Positions 38,314 through 48,957 are shown, counted from the first letter of the stretch. The stretch is DNA of 64,000 nucleotides from Clostridium lentum (GCF_014287815.1 NZ_JACOOQ010000015.1:1-64000), one strand, 5' to 3'. Program-made: numbers and translations. The notes: generated by a model not told the origin, from the sequence alone.

Positions 38314-39534
38314 AAGGAGGAATTTGCAAATGGCAAAGCAAAAATTCGAAAGAAGTAAACCACACGTAAATATCGGAACAATTGGTCACGTTGACCACGG
38401 TAAGACTACATTAACAGCAGCAATCACAACTGTTTTAGCAAACAGAGGATATGCAGAAGCATTCAACTATGCAGATATAGATAAGGCTCCAGAAGAAAAA
38501 GAAAGAGGAATCACTATCAACACTGCTCACGTTGAATATGAAACAGAAACAAGACACTATGCTCACGTTGACTGTCCAGGACATGCTGACTACGTTAAGA
38601 ACATGATCACTGGTGCTGCTCAAATGGACGGTGCTATATTAGTATGTTCAGCAGCAGATGGTCCAATGCCACAAACAAGAGAACATATACTACTAGCTTC
38701 AAGAGTTGGTGTTGACTACATCGTTGTTTTCTTAAACAAAGCTGATATGGTTGACGATGAAGAATTATTAGAATTAGTTGAAATGGAAGTTAGAGAATTA
38801 TTATCTGAATACAACTTCCCAGGAGATGATATCCCTGTAATTAAAGGTTCTGCATTAAGAGCTTTAGAAAACCCAACTGATCCAGAAGCAACAGCTTGTA
38901 TCATGGAATTAATGGATGCTGTTGATAGCTACATCCCAACTCCAGAAAGAGCTACAGATAAGAACTTCTTAATGCCAGTAGAAGATGTATTCACAATCAC
39001 TGGTAGAGGAACTGTTGCAACTGGAAGAGTTGAAACTGGTGTACTTCACGTATCTGACGAAGTTGAAATCGTTGGTTTAGCAGAAGAAAGCAGAAAAGTA
39101 GTAGTAACAGGAATCGAAATGTTCAGAAAGTTACTAGATGAAGCACAAGCTGGAGATAACGTAGGGGTATTATTAAGAGGTATCCAAAGAACTGAAATCG
39201 AAAGAGGTCAAGTTTTAGCTAAAGTTGGATCAATTAAGCCACACAGCAAGTTTGTAGGTCAAGTATACGTACTTAAAAAAGAAGAAGGTGGAAGACATAC
39301 TCCATTCTTCGATGGATACAGACCACAATTCTACTTCAGAACAACTGACGTTACTGGATCAATCAAATTACCAGAAGGTATGGAAATGGTTATGCCAGGA
39401 GACCACATCGATATGAACGTTGAGTTAATAACTCAAGTTGCTATGGATGAAGGATTAAGATTTGCCATCAGAGAAGGTGGAAGAACTGTAGGTTCAGGAG
39501 TTGTTACTAAAGTTTTAGGATAATTCCTACTTTA
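38314..39534. repeat. Long direct repeat, copy 2 (tuf)
   Basis: The second copy of the 1,221-bp repeat at 22209-23429, 16,105 bp downstream in the same orientation. Mismatches seen are at 38755, 38758, 39253 and 39325. It begins within AAGGAGG and ends at CCTACTTTA. Confidence 0.95.
38330..39523 (+). CDS. tuf: Elongation factor Tu (copy 2)
   Basis: A 397-residue protein identical to copy 1, with the same [16 protein letters not shown] and NKAD motifs. The ATG at 38330 follows the same AAGGAGG and 9-nt spacer as copy 1; a longer upstream reading frame is not supported by any conservation. Its place after fusA is the usual one for the str operon. Expression differs from copy 1 through the unrelated upstream flank. 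Confidence 0.98.
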   Translation: MAKQKFERSKPHVNIGTIGHVDHGKTTLTAAITTVLANRGYAEAFNYADIDKAPEEKERGITINTAHVEYETETRHYAHVDCPGHADYVKNMITGAAQMDGAILVCSAADGPMPQTREHILLASRVGVDYIVVFLNKADMVDDEELLELVEMEVRELLSEYNFPGDDIPVIKGSALRALENPTDPEATACIMELMDAVDSYIPTPERATDKNFLMPVEDVFTITGRGTVATGRVETGVLHVSDEVEIVGLAEESRKVVVTGIEMFRKLLDEAQAGDNVGVLLRGIQRTEIERGQVLAKVGSIKPHSKFVGQVYVLKKEEGGRHTPFFDGYRPQFYFRTTDVTGSIKLPEGMEMVMPGDHIDMNVELITQVAMDEGLRFAIREGGRTVGSGVVTKVLG

Positions 39535-39618
39535 GAATAGCTTAACTATCTTAATTACTAAAATAACAAATTTAACTTTTAAATAAATTTTATAGCGTTA
39601 AATAAATGTGATCACAAT

Positions 39619-39658
39619 AAAAAAAGAGAGTAAAGGGACGCCTTTGCTTTCTTTTTTT
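39619..39658 (+). terminator. Intrinsic terminator after tuf copy 2
   Basis: GAGAGTAAAGG (39626-39636) pairs with CCTTTGCTTTC (39641-39651; two G-U) and is extended by A/T pairs. The loop is GACG and a run of seven T follows. It closes the str-type operon. Confidence 0.85.
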
Positions 39659-39782
39659 ATATATTATAAGAAAATAATCAATTAAATGAAGTAAATAGAA
39701 AAAAGTAAATGTTTAATATATTAATAATTGGGAAAGTTAAAAATAAGAGTAATATAAGGTTAAATTTAAAATAAAAAATATG
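39659..39782. other. AT-rich intergenic stretch without visible feature
   Basis: This stretch is very A-rich and has no ORF with a Shine-Dalgarno, no hairpin of note and no repeat I recognise. It may act as an UP-element-like region for the promoters downstream. Confidence 0.4.
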
Positions 39783-39811
39783 TTGAAAAAAGCAATAAAT
39801 CCATATAGAAT
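39783..39811 (+). promoter_or_regulatory. Upstream candidate promoter (P1) of the S10 operon
   Basis: TTGAAA (39783-39788), a 17-nt spacer and TAGAAT (39806-39811). It lies 110 nt before the stronger P2. Confidence 0.5.
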
Positions 39812-39892
39812 TATAAGTAACAACTGACGAAAAAATAATTAAAGTTTTTAAAAAGCATTGAAAAAATTAATCAAAAAGGCGAAAAAAAAGTC

Positions 39893-39921
39893 TTGATTAA
39901 CATATATAAACATAGTATAAT
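39893..39921 (+). promoter_or_regulatory. Sigma-A promoter (P2) of the S10 operon
   Basis: TTGATT (39893-39898), a 17-nt spacer and consensus TATAAT (39916-39921). Transcription from here would give a leader of about 190 nt before rpsJ. Confidence 0.8.
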
Positions 39922-39927
39922 AAAGAA

Positions 39928-40110
39928 GTTGTGTAGCATAATGCGATGAATCAAGAGGTTGCCGGACTTCCGGGGTATTCTTGAGGAGCTAGTCAGGATC
40001 TAGAATCCGACGGCAGTAGTGTGCTATATGTTTAGGTGTGATACACCTGGAACAGTTTACAGAACAGCTACTGTTGTGCGTTAGAAGTAAAGCGTACATG
40101 AAAAGGAGGG
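39928..40110 (+). ncRNA. S10 operon leader RNA
   Basis: A GC-richer, structured stretch between the promoter and rpsJ. TAGCA near 39934 can pair with TGCTA near 40023. Inside lie TCAAGA (39951-39956) facing TCTTGA and a tight CCGGA/TCCGG hairpin. The GAGGTTGCCGGA and TTCTTGAGGAGC blocks resemble the leader seen before rpsJ in other Firmicutes. The controlling protein, probably a ribosomal protein of this operon, is not evident from sequence. Confidence 0.65.
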
Positions 40111-40118
40111 AAACCAGA

Positions 40119-40427
40119 ATGTCAAAACAAAAAATAAGAATCAGATTAAAAGCTTTTGATCACACTATATTAGATCAATCAGCTGAAAAAATTGTTGAAA
40201 CAGCTAAATCTACAGGTGCAAAGGTTGCAGGTCCAATACCTCTACCAACTGAGAAAGATGTTGTTACAATATTAAGAGCTGTACATAAGTACAAAGACTC
40301 TAGAGAACAATTCGAAATAAGAACACACAAGAGATTAATCGATATAGTTAATCCATCACCTAAGACAGTTGATGCTTTAATGAGATTAAACTTACCAGCA
40401 GGTGTTGATATCGAAATAAAGCTTTAA
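40119..40427 (+). CDS. rpsJ: 30S ribosomal protein S10
   Basis: A 102-residue S10 ([20 protein letters not shown]). It has the signature [20 protein letters not shown] (about residues 37-56) and [20 protein letters not shown]. It is also NusE, the antitermination partner of NusG. AAAGGAGGG precedes the ATG; upstream in-frame codons fall in the leader RNA and lack conservation. First gene of the S10-spc cluster. Confidence 0.97.
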   Translation: MSKQKIRIRLKAFDHTILDQSAEKIVETAKSTGAKVAGPIPLPTEKDVVTILRAVHKYKDSREQFEIRTHKRLIDIVNPSPKTVDALMRLNLPAGVDIEIKL

Positions 40428-40504
40428 TTTAAATAATTAAATAAACAGTTTGAACGGTTATGATTGCTAAGCAATCCGCTAATTCGTTTGGGAGGTGTAA
40501 ATAC

Positions 40505-41134
40505 ATGAAAAAAGCTATAATAGGTAAAAAAATTGGTATGACTCAAATTTTCGATGAAAATGGAAGAGTTATTCCTGTAACTGTAGTAGAAGCTGGTCCA
40601 TGTGTTGTTGTTCAAAAGAAAACTATCGAAAAAGATGGTTATGAAGCAATACAAGTAGGATTTGGCGATGTTAGAGAAAAATTAGTTAACAGCCCAAGAA
40701 AAGGTCACTTTGCTAAAGCTGGTGTTTCTTTAAGAAGAACTTTAAAGGAATTCAGATTAGAAAATGCTAACGAATATGAAGTAGGTCAAGAAATAACTGC
40801 TGATGTTTTCGTTGCAGGAGATAAAGTAGACGTATCAGGAGTTTCTAAAGGAAAGGGATTCCAAGGGGTTATCAAGAGATGGAATGCTAACAGAGGACCA
40901 ATGTCACACGGTTCTAAGTTCCACAGAGCAGTAGGTTCAATGGGAGCTTCTTCTGATCCATCAAAAACTTTCAAAAACAAAAAAATGCCAGGGCATATGG
41001 GAGCTAAAAACACTACTGTATTAAACTTAGAAGTTGTTAAAGTAATAGCTGAAAAGAACTTAATATTAGTTAAGGGTGGTATCCCAGGAGCTAACAAGAG
41101 CACTGTTGTTATAAGAAACGCAGTTAAAGCTTAA
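40505..41134 (+). CDS. rplC: 50S ribosomal protein L3
   Basis: A 209-residue L3. It begins [20 protein letters not shown] and has the conserved loop [20 protein letters not shown] (about residues 121-140), which reaches the peptidyl transferase centre. One of the two proteins that start 50S assembly. The ATG at 40505 follows GGGAGGTG, and rplD starts 24 nt after its stop. Confidence 0.97.
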   Translation: MKKAIIGKKIGMTQIFDENGRVIPVTVVEAGPCVVVQKKTIEKDGYEAIQVGFGDVREKLVNSPRKGHFAKAGVSLRRTLKEFRLENANEYEVGQEITADVFVAGDKVDVSGVSKGKGFQGVIKRWNANRGPMSHGSKFHRAVGSMGASSDPSKTFKNKKMPGHMGAKNTTVLNLEVVKVIAEKNLILVKGGIPGANKSTVVIRNAVKA

Positions 41135-41158
41135 TTTCTTTAGAAAGGAGGAAACAGA

Positions 41159-41779
41159 ATGCCTAAGTTAGGATTATTTAACATAGAAGCAAAGCAAGTT
41201 GGAGAAATCCAATTAAATGATAATATATTTGCTGCAGAAGTAAATGCAGACGCAATGCACCAAGTAGTTGTTGCATTATTAGCTAACAAGAGACAAGGAA
41301 CTCAATCAGCTAAAACAAGAGCTGAGGTTAGAGGAGGCGGAATCAAGCCTTGGAGACAAAAAGGAACTGGTAGAGCTAGACAAGGTTCTATAAGAGCACC
41401 TCAATGGATCAAAGGTGGAGTTGTATTCGCACCAAAGCCAAGAAGCTACAGAATGTCTATCCCTAAATCAATGAGAAGAGTTGCTATGTTATCAGCATTA
41501 ACAAGCAAAGTTCAAAATGATGAAATGATAGTATTAGAAAGCTTAGTAATGGATGCTCCAAAAACTAAGACTGTAGTTGGAATGTTAAACGCATTCGAAG
41601 CTAAGAAAACATTAATCGTTACTGCTGAATCAAATGAAGCAGTATATAAATCAGCTAGAAACATTGAAGGTGTTACAGTTATGCCTGTAAACAACATCAA
41701 CGTTTATGATTTATTAAAATATCCAAAAGTTATAATGACTAAGGATGCTGTATCAAAAATCGAGGAGGTGTACGCATAA
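41159..41779 (+). CDS. rplD: 50S ribosomal protein L4
   Basis: A 206-residue L4. The long tunnel loop [20 protein letters not shown] (about residues 60-79) and [13 protein letters not shown] (about 96-108) are diagnostic. The loop lines the exit tunnel, where macrolide-resistance changes occur; no insertion or deletion is apparent. GAAAGGAGG precedes the ATG. Its stop overlaps the rplW start (TAATG). Confidence 0.97.
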   Translation: MPKLGLFNIEAKQVGEIQLNDNIFAAEVNADAMHQVVVALLANKRQGTQSAKTRAEVRGGGIKPWRQKGTGRARQGSIRAPQWIKGGVVFAPKPRSYRMSIPKSMRRVAMLSALTSKVQNDEMIVLESLVMDAPKTKTVVGMLNAFEAKKTLIVTAESNEAVYKSARNIEGVTVMPVNNINVYDLLKYPKVIMTKDAVSKIEEVYA

Positions 41780-42075
41780 TGAGAATGACAAGCCACGATA
41801 TAATCAGAAAGCCTGTTATAACTGAAAAGAGTATGGCAGCAATGGCTGAAAATAAGTACACTTTCATAGTTCATATGAGCGCTAACAAAGTTCAAATAAA
41901 AAGAGCTGTAGAAGAAGTTTTCGGTGTTAAAGTTGAAAAAGTTCAAACAGTTAGAACTATGGGAAAAACTAAGAGAATGGGCGTACATGTTGGAAAGAGA
42001 GCTGACCAAAAGAAAGCTATCGTAACATTAGCTAAAGACAGCAAAGCTATTGAATTCTTTGAAGGAATGCAATAA
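41779..42075 (+). CDS. rplW: 50S ribosomal protein L23
   Basis: A 98-residue L23 with [20 protein letters not shown] (about residues 8-27) and [14 protein letters not shown]. It sits at the tunnel exit, where it docks trigger factor and SRP. The ATG overlaps the rplD stop by one base; GAGGAGGTG 8 nt upstream supports it over an internal ATG two codons later. Confidence 0.96.
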   Translation: MRMTSHDIIRKPVITEKSMAAMAENKYTFIVHMSANKVQIKRAVEEVFGVKVEKVQTVRTMGKTKRMGVHVGKRADQKKAIVTLAKDSKAIEFFEGMQ

Positions 42076-42132
42076 TAATAAAGCGCAGTATTGGTATTAA
42101 ACCAGATAAGCTTAAAGAAGGAGGGAATTAGC

Positions 42133-42966
42133 ATGGCAGTTAAAAAGTTTAGACCTACTACACCATCAAGAAGACAAATGACAATGGCTACATTTGATGA
42201 AATAACAACAAATTCACCAGAAAAGTCACTTCTTGTTTCTTTAAAGAAAACTGGTGGTAGAAATGCACAAGGTAAAATAACTGTTAGACACCACGGTGGT
42301 GGAGCTAAGAGAAAATACAGAATAATAGATTTCAAGAGAAATAAGGATGGTATTCCAGCAAAAGTTGCTACTATAGAATACGATCCAAACAGAACAGCTT
42401 ACATTGCGTTAGTTGTTTATGCAGATGGGGAAAAGAGATACATACTTGCTCCAGTAGGATTAAAAGTTGGAGATGTAGTTGTTTCTGGACCAGAAGCAGA
42501 TATCAAACCAGGTAATGCATTACCATTAAAGAACATGCCAGTTGGTACAGTAGTTCACAACATTGAATTACAAGCTGGTAAAGGTGGTCAAATGGTAAGA
42601 TCTGCAGGTACTTCAGCTCAATTAATGGCTAAAGAAGGTAACTATGCAACATTAAGATTACCATCAGGTGAAATGAGATATGTAAGAATCGAATGTAGAG
42701 CTACAATCGGTACAGTTTCTAACACTACTAACGATATCATCAATATTGGTAAAGCTGGTAGAAAGAGACATATGGGATGGAGACCTACAGTTAGAGGTTC
42801 TGTAATGAACCCTTGCGATCACCCTCATGGTGGTGGTGAAGGTAGATCACCAATCGGTAGACCAAGTCCAGTTACTCCATGGGGTAAACCAGCACTTGGA
42901 TACAAGACTAGAAAGAATAAGAAATATTCTGATAGATTCATAATAAAGAGAAGAAATAGTAAGTAA
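42133..42966 (+). CDS. rplB: 50S ribosomal protein L2
   Basis: A 277-residue L2 ([20 protein letters not shown]). It has [20 protein letters not shown] (about residues 38-57) and the catalytic-centre loop [18 protein letters not shown] (about 224-241) with the conserved His. Needed for subunit joining and peptidyl transfer. The ATG at 42133 follows GAAGGAGGG. Confidence 0.97.
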   Translation: MAVKKFRPTTPSRRQMTMATFDEITTNSPEKSLLVSLKKTGGRNAQGKITVRHHGGGAKRKYRIIDFKRNKDGIPAKVATIEYDPNRTAYIALVVYADGEKRYILAPVGLKVGDVVVSGPEADIKPGNALPLKNMPVGTVVHNIELQAGKGGQMVRSAGTSAQLMAKEGNYATLRLPSGEMRYVRIECRATIGTVSNTTNDIINIGKAGRKRHMGWRPTVRGSVMNPCDHPHGGGEGRSPIGRPSPVTPWGKPALGYKTRKNKKYSDRFIIKRRNSK

Positions 42967-43031
42967 TTTGAAGAGAAGATAAATTCTCTTCAAGCTTACT
43001 AGCCACAAATTATGAAGGGAGGCCAATTATA

Positions 43032-43316
43032 ATGAGTAGATCAATAAAGAAGGGACCTTTCGTTAAAGAAAGTCTTTTAAAGAAGATAGAAGAAATGAAT
43101 GCTAATGGTGAAAATAAAGTTGTTAAGACTTGGTCAAGAAGTTCAACAATTTTCCCACAAATGATCGGTCATACAATAGCTGTACACGACGGTAGAAAGC
43201 ACGTTCCAGTTTATATAAGTGAAGATATGGTTGGACACAAGTTAGGTGAGTTTGCTTTAACTAGAACATACAGAGGACACGATTACGACGAAAAAGCATC
43301 AAGAAAGAGAAAGTAA
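43032..43316 (+). CDS. rpsS: 30S ribosomal protein S19
   Basis: A 94-residue S19 starting [40 protein letters not shown] (about residues 57-76) and the C-terminal [15 protein letters not shown] are conserved. It binds the 30S head with S13, encoded 10 kb downstream. GGGAGGCC precedes the ATG. Confidence 0.97.
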   Translation: MSRSIKKGPFVKESLLKKIEEMNANGENKVVKTWSRSSTIFPQMIGHTIAVHDGRKHVPVYISEDMVGHKLGEFALTRTYRGHDYDEKASRKRK

Positions 43317-43337
43317 TCTTTGAAAGGAGGAACATCA

Positions 43338-43673
43338 ATGGAAGCTAGAGCTATAGCTAAATATGTGAGAATGTCTCCAATGAAAGTAGGAGTAGTTCTT
43401 GATTTAATAAGAGGAAAAAACGTTAACGAAGCTTTTGCGATATTACAATATACTCCAAAAGAAGCTGCAGTAGTAATAAACAAAGTTTTAAAATCAGCAG
43501 TTGCTAATGCAGAAAACAATCATGACTTAAACGTTGAAAACCTATATGTTGCAGAAACATTTGTAGGTGCTGGTCCAACTTTAAAGAGATTCAGACCAAT
43601 GGATCACGGTAAAGCGTTCAGAATCAACAAGAGAACAAGTCATATTACGGTAGTAGTTAAAGAAAGAGCATAA
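43338..43673 (+). CDS. rplV: 50S ribosomal protein L22
   Basis: A 111-residue L22. [19 protein letters not shown] (about residues 11-29) and the beta-hairpin region [20 protein letters not shown] (about 78-97), which reaches the exit tunnel, are present. The ATG at 43338 follows AAAGGAGG; the longer frame would begin inside the Shine-Dalgarno. Confidence 0.97.
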   Translation: MEARAIAKYVRMSPMKVGVVLDLIRGKNVNEAFAILQYTPKEAAVVINKVLKSAVANAENNHDLNVENLYVAETFVGAGPTLKRFRPMDHGKAFRINKRTSHITVVVKERA

Positions 43674-43695
43674 TTAGAAGAAGGAGGGAAAACAA

Positions 43696-44364
43696 GTGGG
43701 TCAAAAAGTAAATCCTCACGGACTTAGAGTAGGAGTTATCAAAGGTTGGGATGCAAAATGGTATGCTGATAAGAAGACATTTGCTGACAACTTAGTTGAA
43801 GATAACAAAATAAGAGAATTCGTAAAGAAAGAACTTTTCTCAGCTGGTATCGCTAAGATTGAAATCGAAAGATCAGCTAAGAGAATTAAATTAAACATCC
43901 ACACTGCTAAACCAGGTGTAGTAATTGGTAAAGGCGGAGCTGGAATTGAAGCTTTAAAAGCTAAATTAGCTAAAATAGTTGATGGAAAGAACATCTTAAT
44001 TAACATTGTTGAAGTTAAGAATGCAGAAGCTAATGCACAATTAGTTGCTGAAAACATAGCTGCACAATTAGAAAAAAGAGTATCTTTCAGAAGAGCTATG
44101 AAACAAAGCATCCAAAGAGCTATGAAATTAGGAGCTAGAGGTGTTAAAACAGCTTGTTCAGGTAGATTAGGTGGAGCTGAAATGGCTAGAACTGAACAAT
44201 ATCATGAAGGAACAATCCCACTACAAACTTTAAGAGCTGATATCGACTATGGATTTGCTGAAGCAAATACAACATACGGTAAGATAGGTGTTAAAGTATG
44301 GGTTTATAATGGAGAAGTTCTTCCTACAAAAAAAGTTGAAAAGAAGGAAGAAGTTGAAGCATAA
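43696..44364 (+). CDS. rpsC: 30S ribosomal protein S3
   Basis: A 222-residue S3. [20 protein letters not shown] opens the chain, a KH domain has [14 protein letters not shown] (about residues 75-88), and [20 protein letters not shown] marks the C-terminal domain. It contributes to mRNA unwinding at the entry channel. The start codon is GTG after AAGGAGGG. The C-terminal tail is short and Lys/Glu-rich. Confidence 0.97.
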   Translation: MGQKVNPHGLRVGVIKGWDAKWYADKKTFADNLVEDNKIREFVKKELFSAGIAKIEIERSAKRIKLNIHTAKPGVVIGKGGAGIEALKAKLAKIVDGKNILINIVEVKNAEANAQLVAENIAAQLEKRVSFRRAMKQSIQRAMKLGARGVKTACSGRLGGAEMARTEQYHEGTIPLQTLRADIDYGFAEANTTYGKIGVKVWVYNGEVLPTKKVEKKEEVEA

Positions 44365-44382
44365 GAAAGGAGGAATTAGACT

Positions 44383-44817
44383 ATGTTAATGCCTAAAAGA
44401 GTTAAGCATCGTAAGGTACAACGTGGTAGAATGAAAGGGAAAGCTACTAGAGGTAACTTCCTTGCATACGGAGATTATGGTATTCAAGCACAAACTTGTG
44501 GATGGATCACTAGTAATCAAATAGAATCTGCCAGAATTGCTATAAACAGATACATTAGAAGAGGTGGAAAACTTTGGATAAAGATTTTCCCAGATAAGCC
44601 AGTAACTGAAAAACCAGCTGAAACAAGAATGGGTTCAGGTAAAGGTTCACCAGAATATTGGGTAGCAGTAGTTAAACCAGGTAGAGTATTATTCGAATTA
44701 TCTGGAGTTAATGAAGAAGTTGCAAGAGAAGCAATGAGACTTGCATCACACAAGCTTCCTGTAAAGTGTAAATTCGTTACAAGAAGAGATTTTGAGGAAA
44801 TGGGTGGTGAAGAATAA
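44383..44817 (+). CDS. rplP: 50S ribosomal protein L16
   Basis: A 144-residue L16 beginning [40 protein letters not shown] (about residues 26-45) and [20 protein letters not shown] (about 82-101) are the signatures. It lies near the A-site tRNA elbow. AAAGGAGG precedes the ATG, and the stop overlaps the rpmC start by one base (TAATG). Confidence 0.97.
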   Translation: MLMPKRVKHRKVQRGRMKGKATRGNFLAYGDYGIQAQTCGWITSNQIESARIAINRYIRRGGKLWIKIFPDKPVTEKPAETRMGSGKGSPEYWVAVVKPGRVLFELSGVNEEVAREAMRLASHKLPVKCKFVTRRDFEEMGGEE

Positions 44818-45029
44818 TGAAGGCTAGAGACCTAAAAGAGTTAAGAACAAGCAATTCTCAAGATTTAAAAGTTAAGTTAAATGACCTTAAAGCTGAATTA
44901 TTCAACTTAAGATTCCAATTAGCTACTGGACAATTAGAAAATCCTATGAGAATAAGAGAAGTTAAAAAATCTATAGCCCAAATCAAAACCATCATAAGAG
45001 AAGAAGAGATCAGGGCATTTGAACAGTAA
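44817..45029 (+). CDS. rpmC: 50S ribosomal protein L29
   Basis: A 70-residue helical-hairpin protein ([17 protein letters not shown]). [20 protein letters not shown] (about residues 28-47) is the L29 signature. It sits beside L23 at the tunnel exit. Translation is coupled to rplP by a one-base overlap. Confidence 0.96.
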   Translation: MKARDLKELRTSNSQDLKVKLNDLKAELFNLRFQLATGQLENPMRIREVKKSIAQIKTIIREEEIRAFEQ

Positions 45030-45051
45030 ATCTGGAAGGAGGTAGCCCCTA

Positions 45052-45306
45052 ATGGAAAGAGGACTAAGAAAGAAAAGATTAGGTAGAGTTGTTTCTGATA
45101 AAATGGATAAGACTATCGTAGTTGCTGTTGAAACTAAGGTTAGACATCCATTATACGGAAAAACTATGAATACTACTACTAAATTCAAAGCTCATGATGA
45201 AAATAATGAAGCTAAAATGAATGATAGAGTTGTAATAATGGAAACTAGACCATTATCTAAAGATAAGAGATGGAGACTTGTTGAAATAGTTGAAAGAGCT
45301 AAATAG
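45052..45306 (+). CDS. rpsQ: 30S ribosomal protein S17
   Basis: An 84-residue OB-fold protein. [20 protein letters not shown] (about residues 5-24) and [20 protein letters not shown] (about 62-81) are diagnostic of S17. It binds 16S rRNA early in assembly. GGAAGGAGG precedes the ATG, 22 nt after rpmC. Confidence 0.96.
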   Translation: MERGLRKKRLGRVVSDKMDKTIVVAVETKVRHPLYGKTMNTTTKFKAHDENNEAKMNDRVVIMETRPLSKDKRWRLVEIVERAK

Positions 45307-45334
45307 GCTTTAAAACTGAAAGGAGGGTAATTCA

Positions 45335-45703
45335 ATGATACAACAACAAACCTTACTAAACGTAGCTGATAACTCAGGTGCTAAAGAAATCATGTGTATC
45401 AGAGTATTAGGCGGATCAAAGAGAAAGTTCGGTAACATTGGAGATGTAATAGTAGCTAGCGTTAAAAAGGCAACACCAGGCGGAGTTGTTAAAAAAGGTG
45501 ACGTAGTTAAAGCTGTTATAGTTAGATCTGTAAGAGGATTAAGAAGAGCTGACGGTTCATACATCAAATTTGATGAAAACGCAGCAGTAATAATAAAAGA
45601 TGATAAGCAACCAAGAGGAACTCGTATCTTCGGGCCAGTTGCTAGGGAGCTAAGAGATAGAGAATTTAACAAAATATTATCATTAGCACCTGAAGTTCTA
45701 TAA
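45335..45703 (+). CDS. rplN: 50S ribosomal protein L14
   Basis: A 122-residue L14. [20 protein letters not shown] and CIRVLGG open the chain, and [20 protein letters not shown] (about residues 89-108) is the C-terminal signature. It forms an intersubunit bridge and is the docking site of the silencing factor RsfS. AAAGGAGGG precedes the ATG. Confidence 0.97.
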   Translation: MIQQQTLLNVADNSGAKEIMCIRVLGGSKRKFGNIGDVIVASVKKATPGGVVKKGDVVKAVIVRSVRGLRRADGSYIKFDENAAVIIKDDKQPRGTRIFGPVARELRDREFNKILSLAPEVL

Positions 45704-45719
45704 TAAGGAGGTGGCTCAT

Positions 45720-46034
45720 TTGAAGTTACATGTTAGAAAGAATGACACAGTTGTAGTTATTTCAGGTAAAGATCAAGGTAAAACTGGTGAAGTTTTAAAA
45801 GTATATCCAAAGACTGGAAAAGTTCTAGTACAAGGAGTTAATATAGTTAAGAAACACCAAAAACCTAACAGAGCAAACGCTCAAGGTGGAATAATAGAAA
45901 AAGAAGGAGCTATATACAGCTCAAAAGTTATGTTATACTGCACAAAATGCAAAAACGCTACAAGAATTAGCAACAAAATCTTAGAAGATGGTACTAAGGT
46001 TAGAGTTTGTAAGAAGTGCGGAGAAACATTCTAA
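45720..46034 (+). CDS. rplX: 50S ribosomal protein L24
   Basis: A 104-residue KOW protein. [20 protein letters not shown] (about residues 5-24) is the L24 signature. A C-terminal zinc-like site pairs CTKC (about 77-80) with CKKC (about 98-101). The TTG at 45720 is chosen because AGGAGG lies 9 nt upstream and the protein then starts M-K-L-H-V-R-K like homologues; a GTG three codons earlier overlaps the Shine-Dalgarno. Confidence 0.95.
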   Translation: MKLHVRKNDTVVVISGKDQGKTGEVLKVYPKTGKVLVQGVNIVKKHQKPNRANAQGGIIEKEGAIYSSKVMLYCTKCKNATRISNKILEDGTKVRVCKKCGETF

Positions 46035-46056
46035 TTTCTGAAAGGAGGCACTATAA

Positions 46057-46599
46057 ATGACACCAAGACTTCAAGAAAAGTATAAAAACGAAGTAGTTCA
46101 AGCTATGGTTGAAAAGTTCGGATACAAAAATGTCATGGAAGTTCCAAAGCTTGAAAAAATAGTTATAAACATGGGAGTTGGAGAAGCTAAAGATAACCAA
46201 AAGATTTTAGAATCTGCGGTTAATGATTTAACTTTAATCTCAGGACAAAAACCTATCTTAACAAGAGCAAAGAAATCAGTTGCTAACTTTAAGATCAGAG
46301 AAAACATGGCATTAGGATGCAAAGTTACTTTAAGAGGAGCTAAGATGTTTGAATTCGCTGATAAGCTTATGTCAATAGCTCTTCCAAGAGTAAGAGATTT
46401 CAGAGGAGTTTCTGATAGAGCATTCGATGGAAGAGGAAACTATTCTTTAGGAATTAAAGAACAATTAATATTCCCAGAAATTGAATACGATAAGATCGAT
46501 AAGGTTAGAGGGATGGATATAATCTTCGTAACAACAGCTAAAACTGACGAAGAAGCAAGAGAATTATTAAGATTCCTTGGTATGCCATTCGCTCAATAA
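46057..46599 (+). CDS. rplE: 50S ribosomal protein L5
   Basis: A 180-residue L5. It has [20 protein letters not shown] (about residues 25-44), [20 protein letters not shown] and the late [18 protein letters not shown]. It binds 5S rRNA and the P-site tRNA. GAAAGGAGG precedes the ATG; the next gene is the zinc-type S14. Confidence 0.97.
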   Translation: MTPRLQEKYKNEVVQAMVEKFGYKNVMEVPKLEKIVINMGVGEAKDNQKILESAVNDLTLISGQKPILTRAKKSVANFKIRENMALGCKVTLRGAKMFEFADKLMSIALPRVRDFRGVSDRAFDGRGNYSLGIKEQLIFPEIEYDKIDKVRGMDIIFVTTAKTDEEARELLRFLGMPFAQ

Positions 46600-46614
46600 T
46601 AAGGAGGGAAAACT

Positions 46615-46800
46615 GTGGCACGTAAAGCTATTATTGAAAAGTGGAGCAAGACTCCTAAATATAAAACAAGAGCTTATACAAGATGCAGATTATGTGGAAG
46701 ACCACATTCAGTATTAAAGAAGTTTGGTATTTGCCGTATATGCTTTAGAGAACTTGCTTACAAAGGTGAAATCCCTGGTTGCAAGAAAGCAAGCTGGTAA
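46615..46800 (+). CDS. rpsZ: 30S ribosomal protein S14, zinc type
   Basis: A 61-residue S14 ([20 protein letters not shown]). Two knuckles, CRLCGRP (about residues 24-30) and CRICF (about 40-44), mark the short zinc-binding form common in Firmicutes. The start codon is GTG after AAGGAGGG. Confidence 0.96.
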   Translation: MARKAIIEKWSKTPKYKTRAYTRCRLCGRPHSVLKKFGICRICFRELAYKGEIPGCKKASW

Positions 46801-46831
46801 GAACTTAAACGACTGAAAGGAGGCAAAATAA

Positions 46832-47230
46832 ATGGTTATGACAGATCCTATCGCAGATTTGCTAACACGTATCAGAAATGCAAATTCTGTAAGACATGAA
46901 GTAGTAGAAGTTCCTTCTTCAAACGTAAAGAAGGCTATTGCAAATATATTATTACAAGAGGGATACATTAAAGAAATCGAGGAATACAACGATGGTGTAG
47001 TTCCAATGATGAGAATATCTCTTAAATATGGAGCAAACAAAGAAAGAGTTATAACTGGTATTAAGAGAATATCTAAGCCAGGTCTAAGAGTTTACTGCAA
47101 GAAGGATGAAGTTCCAAGAGTTCTTAATGGATTAGGAATTGCTGTAGTTTCAACTTCTAAAGGTTTAGTTGTAGACAGAGAAGCTAGAAAAATGGGCTTA
47201 GGCGGAGAAGTTATCTGCTACGTATGGTAG
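46832..47230 (+). CDS. rpsH: 30S ribosomal protein S8
   Basis: A 132-residue S8. [20 protein letters not shown] (residues 4-23) and the C-terminal [20 protein letters not shown] are diagnostic. It binds the 16S central domain; in E. coli it represses the spc operon. GAAAGGAGG precedes the ATG. A 67-nt AT-rich spacer separates it from rplF. Confidence 0.97.
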   Translation: MVMTDPIADLLTRIRNANSVRHEVVEVPSSNVKKAIANILLQEGYIKEIEEYNDGVVPMMRISLKYGANKERVITGIKRISKPGLRVYCKKDEVPRVLNGLGIAVVSTSKGLVVDREARKMGLGGEVICYVW

Positions 47231-47297
47231 TAATTAATTCAGAAATTAACTTTATATAGATTATTATAGATATACAATTAAAACAGGAGGTGCGATT

Positions 47298-47840
47298 ATG
47301 TCAAGAGTAGGTAGATTACCAATAGCTATCCCAGCTGGTGTTACTGTAACAGTTGACGAAGCTAACGTTGTTACTGTAAAAGGACCAAAGGGTCAATTAG
47401 TTAAAGCTATGGACAAAGACATGAATATTGCAGTTGAAGACAACCAAGTAGTTGTAACTAGACCTAGTGATGTTAAAGAGCACAGAGCTCTTCACGGATT
47501 AACTAGAGCTCTTATCAATAACATGGTTACTGGAGTTGAAAAGGGATACTCAAAAACTCTAGAATTAGTTGGTGTTGGTTACAGAGCACAATTACAAGGA
47601 AAGAAACTTGTAATGAACTTAGGATTTTCACATCCAGTTGAAATAGAACCAATCGAAGGAATTACTTTCGAAACACCTGCTGCTACTAAAGTAGTTGTAT
47701 CAGGTATCGATAAGGAATTAGTTGGAGCGGCTGCTGCTGATATCAGAAAATGGAGAAAACCTGAACCATACAAAGGTAAGGGAATCAAGTTTGAAGGTGA
47801 AGTAATCAGACGTAAAGAAGGAAAAACTGGTAAGAAATAA
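47298..47840 (+). CDS. rplF: 50S ribosomal protein L6
   Basis: A 180-residue two-domain L6. [19 protein letters not shown] opens it, and [20 protein letters not shown] (about residues 151-170) is the C-terminal signature. It sits near the sarcin-ricin loop where GTPases bind. AGGAGGTG precedes the ATG. Confidence 0.97.
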   Translation: MSRVGRLPIAIPAGVTVTVDEANVVTVKGPKGQLVKAMDKDMNIAVEDNQVVVTRPSDVKEHRALHGLTRALINNMVTGVEKGYSKTLELVGVGYRAQLQGKKLVMNLGFSHPVEIEPIEGITFETPAATKVVVSGIDKELVGAAAADIRKWRKPEPYKGKGIKFEGEVIRRKEGKTGKK

Positions 47841-47860
47841 TTAGGAAGGAGTGAACCAAT

Positions 47861-48223
47861 ATGTTTAAAAAGGCAGACAAAAAGGCTTTAAGAGCAAAAC
47901 GTCACCTTAGAGTACGTAAAAAGATTTCTGGTACTCCTGAAAGACCAAGACTTTCAGTATATAGAAGTGAAAAAAATATATATGCTCAAATAATAGACGA
48001 TGTTAATGCTGTAACATTAGTATCAGCTTCTACTGTAGATAAAGAGTTAAAAGTAAATGCTGGTGGAAACAAAGAAGCAGCTAAAATGATCGGTGAAGCT
48101 GTAGCTAAGAGAGCTTTAGATAAAGGTATTACTGAAGTTGTATTTGACAGAGGTGGATACGTATATCACGGAAGAGTTCAAGCTTTAGCTGAAGCAGCTA
48201 GAGAAGCAGGCTTAAAATTCTAA
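47861..48223 (+). CDS. rplR: 50S ribosomal protein L18
   Basis: A 120-residue L18. [20 protein letters not shown] (about residues 11-30), [17 protein letters not shown] and the C-terminal [20 protein letters not shown] are diagnostic. It carries 5S rRNA to the ribosome with L5. GGAAGGAG precedes the ATG. Confidence 0.97.
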   Translation: MFKKADKKALRAKRHLRVRKKISGTPERPRLSVYRSEKNIYAQIIDDVNAVTLVSASTVDKELKVNAGGNKEAAKMIGEAVAKRALDKGITEVVFDRGGYVYHGRVQALAEAAREAGLKF

Positions 48224-48243
48224 TAGAACGAGGAGGGAACGCA

Positions 48244-48741
48244 ATGAGAATCGATCCTAGCACACTAGACCTTAAAGAAAAGGTTGTTTATATAAACAGA
48301 GTTACTAAGGTTGTTAAGGGTGGTAGAAACTTCAGATTCAGCGCACTAGTAGTTGTTGGTGATGAGAACGGACACGTTGGTGTTGGAACTGGTAAATCAA
48401 TCGAAATCCCAGAAGCAATCAAAAAAGGTATCGAAGACGCTAAGAAAAACATGGTTAGCGTTGCTATAGTTGGAACAACAGTTCCTCACGAAATATATGG
48501 TAGATTTGGAACTGGTAAAGTTTTAATCATGCCAGCTAAAGAAGGTACAGGAGTTATCGCTGGTGGACCAGCAAGAGCTGTATTAGAATTAGCAGGGTTA
48601 AAGGACGTTAGAGCTAAGTCTTTAGGTTCAAACAACCCAAGAAACATGGTAAATGCTACAATTAATGGTTTAGCAAGCTTAAGAACAGCTGAGGATATAG
48701 CTAAGTTAAGAGGCAAAACTGTTGAAGAGATATTAGGTTAG
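48244..48741 (+). CDS. rpsE: 30S ribosomal protein S5
   Basis: A 165-residue S5. [20 protein letters not shown] (about residues 23-42) with the conserved loop where spectinomycin-resistance changes arise, then [20 protein letters not shown], and a C-terminal domain with [26 protein letters not shown] precedes the ATG. The allele looks wild type in the KGGR loop. Confidence 0.97.
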   Translation: MRIDPSTLDLKEKVVYINRVTKVVKGGRNFRFSALVVVGDENGHVGVGTGKSIEIPEAIKKGIEDAKKNMVSVAIVGTTVPHEIYGRFGTGKVLIMPAKEGTGVIAGGPARAVLELAGLKDVRAKSLGSNNPRNMVNATINGLASLRTAEDIAKLRGKTVEEILG

Positions 48742-48754
48742 GAGGTATCACGCA

Positions 48755-48934
48755 ATGGCAAAGATAAAGGTTACTTTAGTTAAAAGCTTAATAGGCAGAA
48801 AGAAAGACCATATCGCTACTGCAAACGCTCTTGGTCTAAAAAAGATCGGAAAGACAGTAGAGCATGAGCTTACTCCTCAAATAAAAGGTATGATCGATAA
48901 AGTAAACTACTTATTAAAAGTAGAAGAAGTATAA
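48755..48934 (+). CDS. rpmD: 50S ribosomal protein L30
   Basis: A 59-residue L30. [20 protein letters not shown] at the start and [16 protein letters not shown] (about residues 23-38) are diagnostic. TAGGAGG overlaps the end of rpsE, 13 nt from this ATG. It lies between rpsE and rplO as usual. Confidence 0.96.
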   Translation: MAKIKVTLVKSLIGRKKDHIATANALGLKKIGKTVEHELTPQIKGMIDKVNYLLKVEEV

Positions 48935-48957
48935 TATAACGAGGAGGTGTTTTTAGA

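Noticed and set aside
38288..38329. N-terminal extension of EF-Tu copy 2
   Set aside because: The upstream codons are absent in copy 1 and the Shine-Dalgarno is placed for the ATG at 38330.
39607..39616. Perfect palindrome TGTGATCACA after tuf copy 2, resembling CRP half-sites
   Set aside because: CRP-type sites need a 6-nt spacer between TGTGA and TCACA; here there is none. It lies downstream of a gene just before a terminator, not at a promoter.
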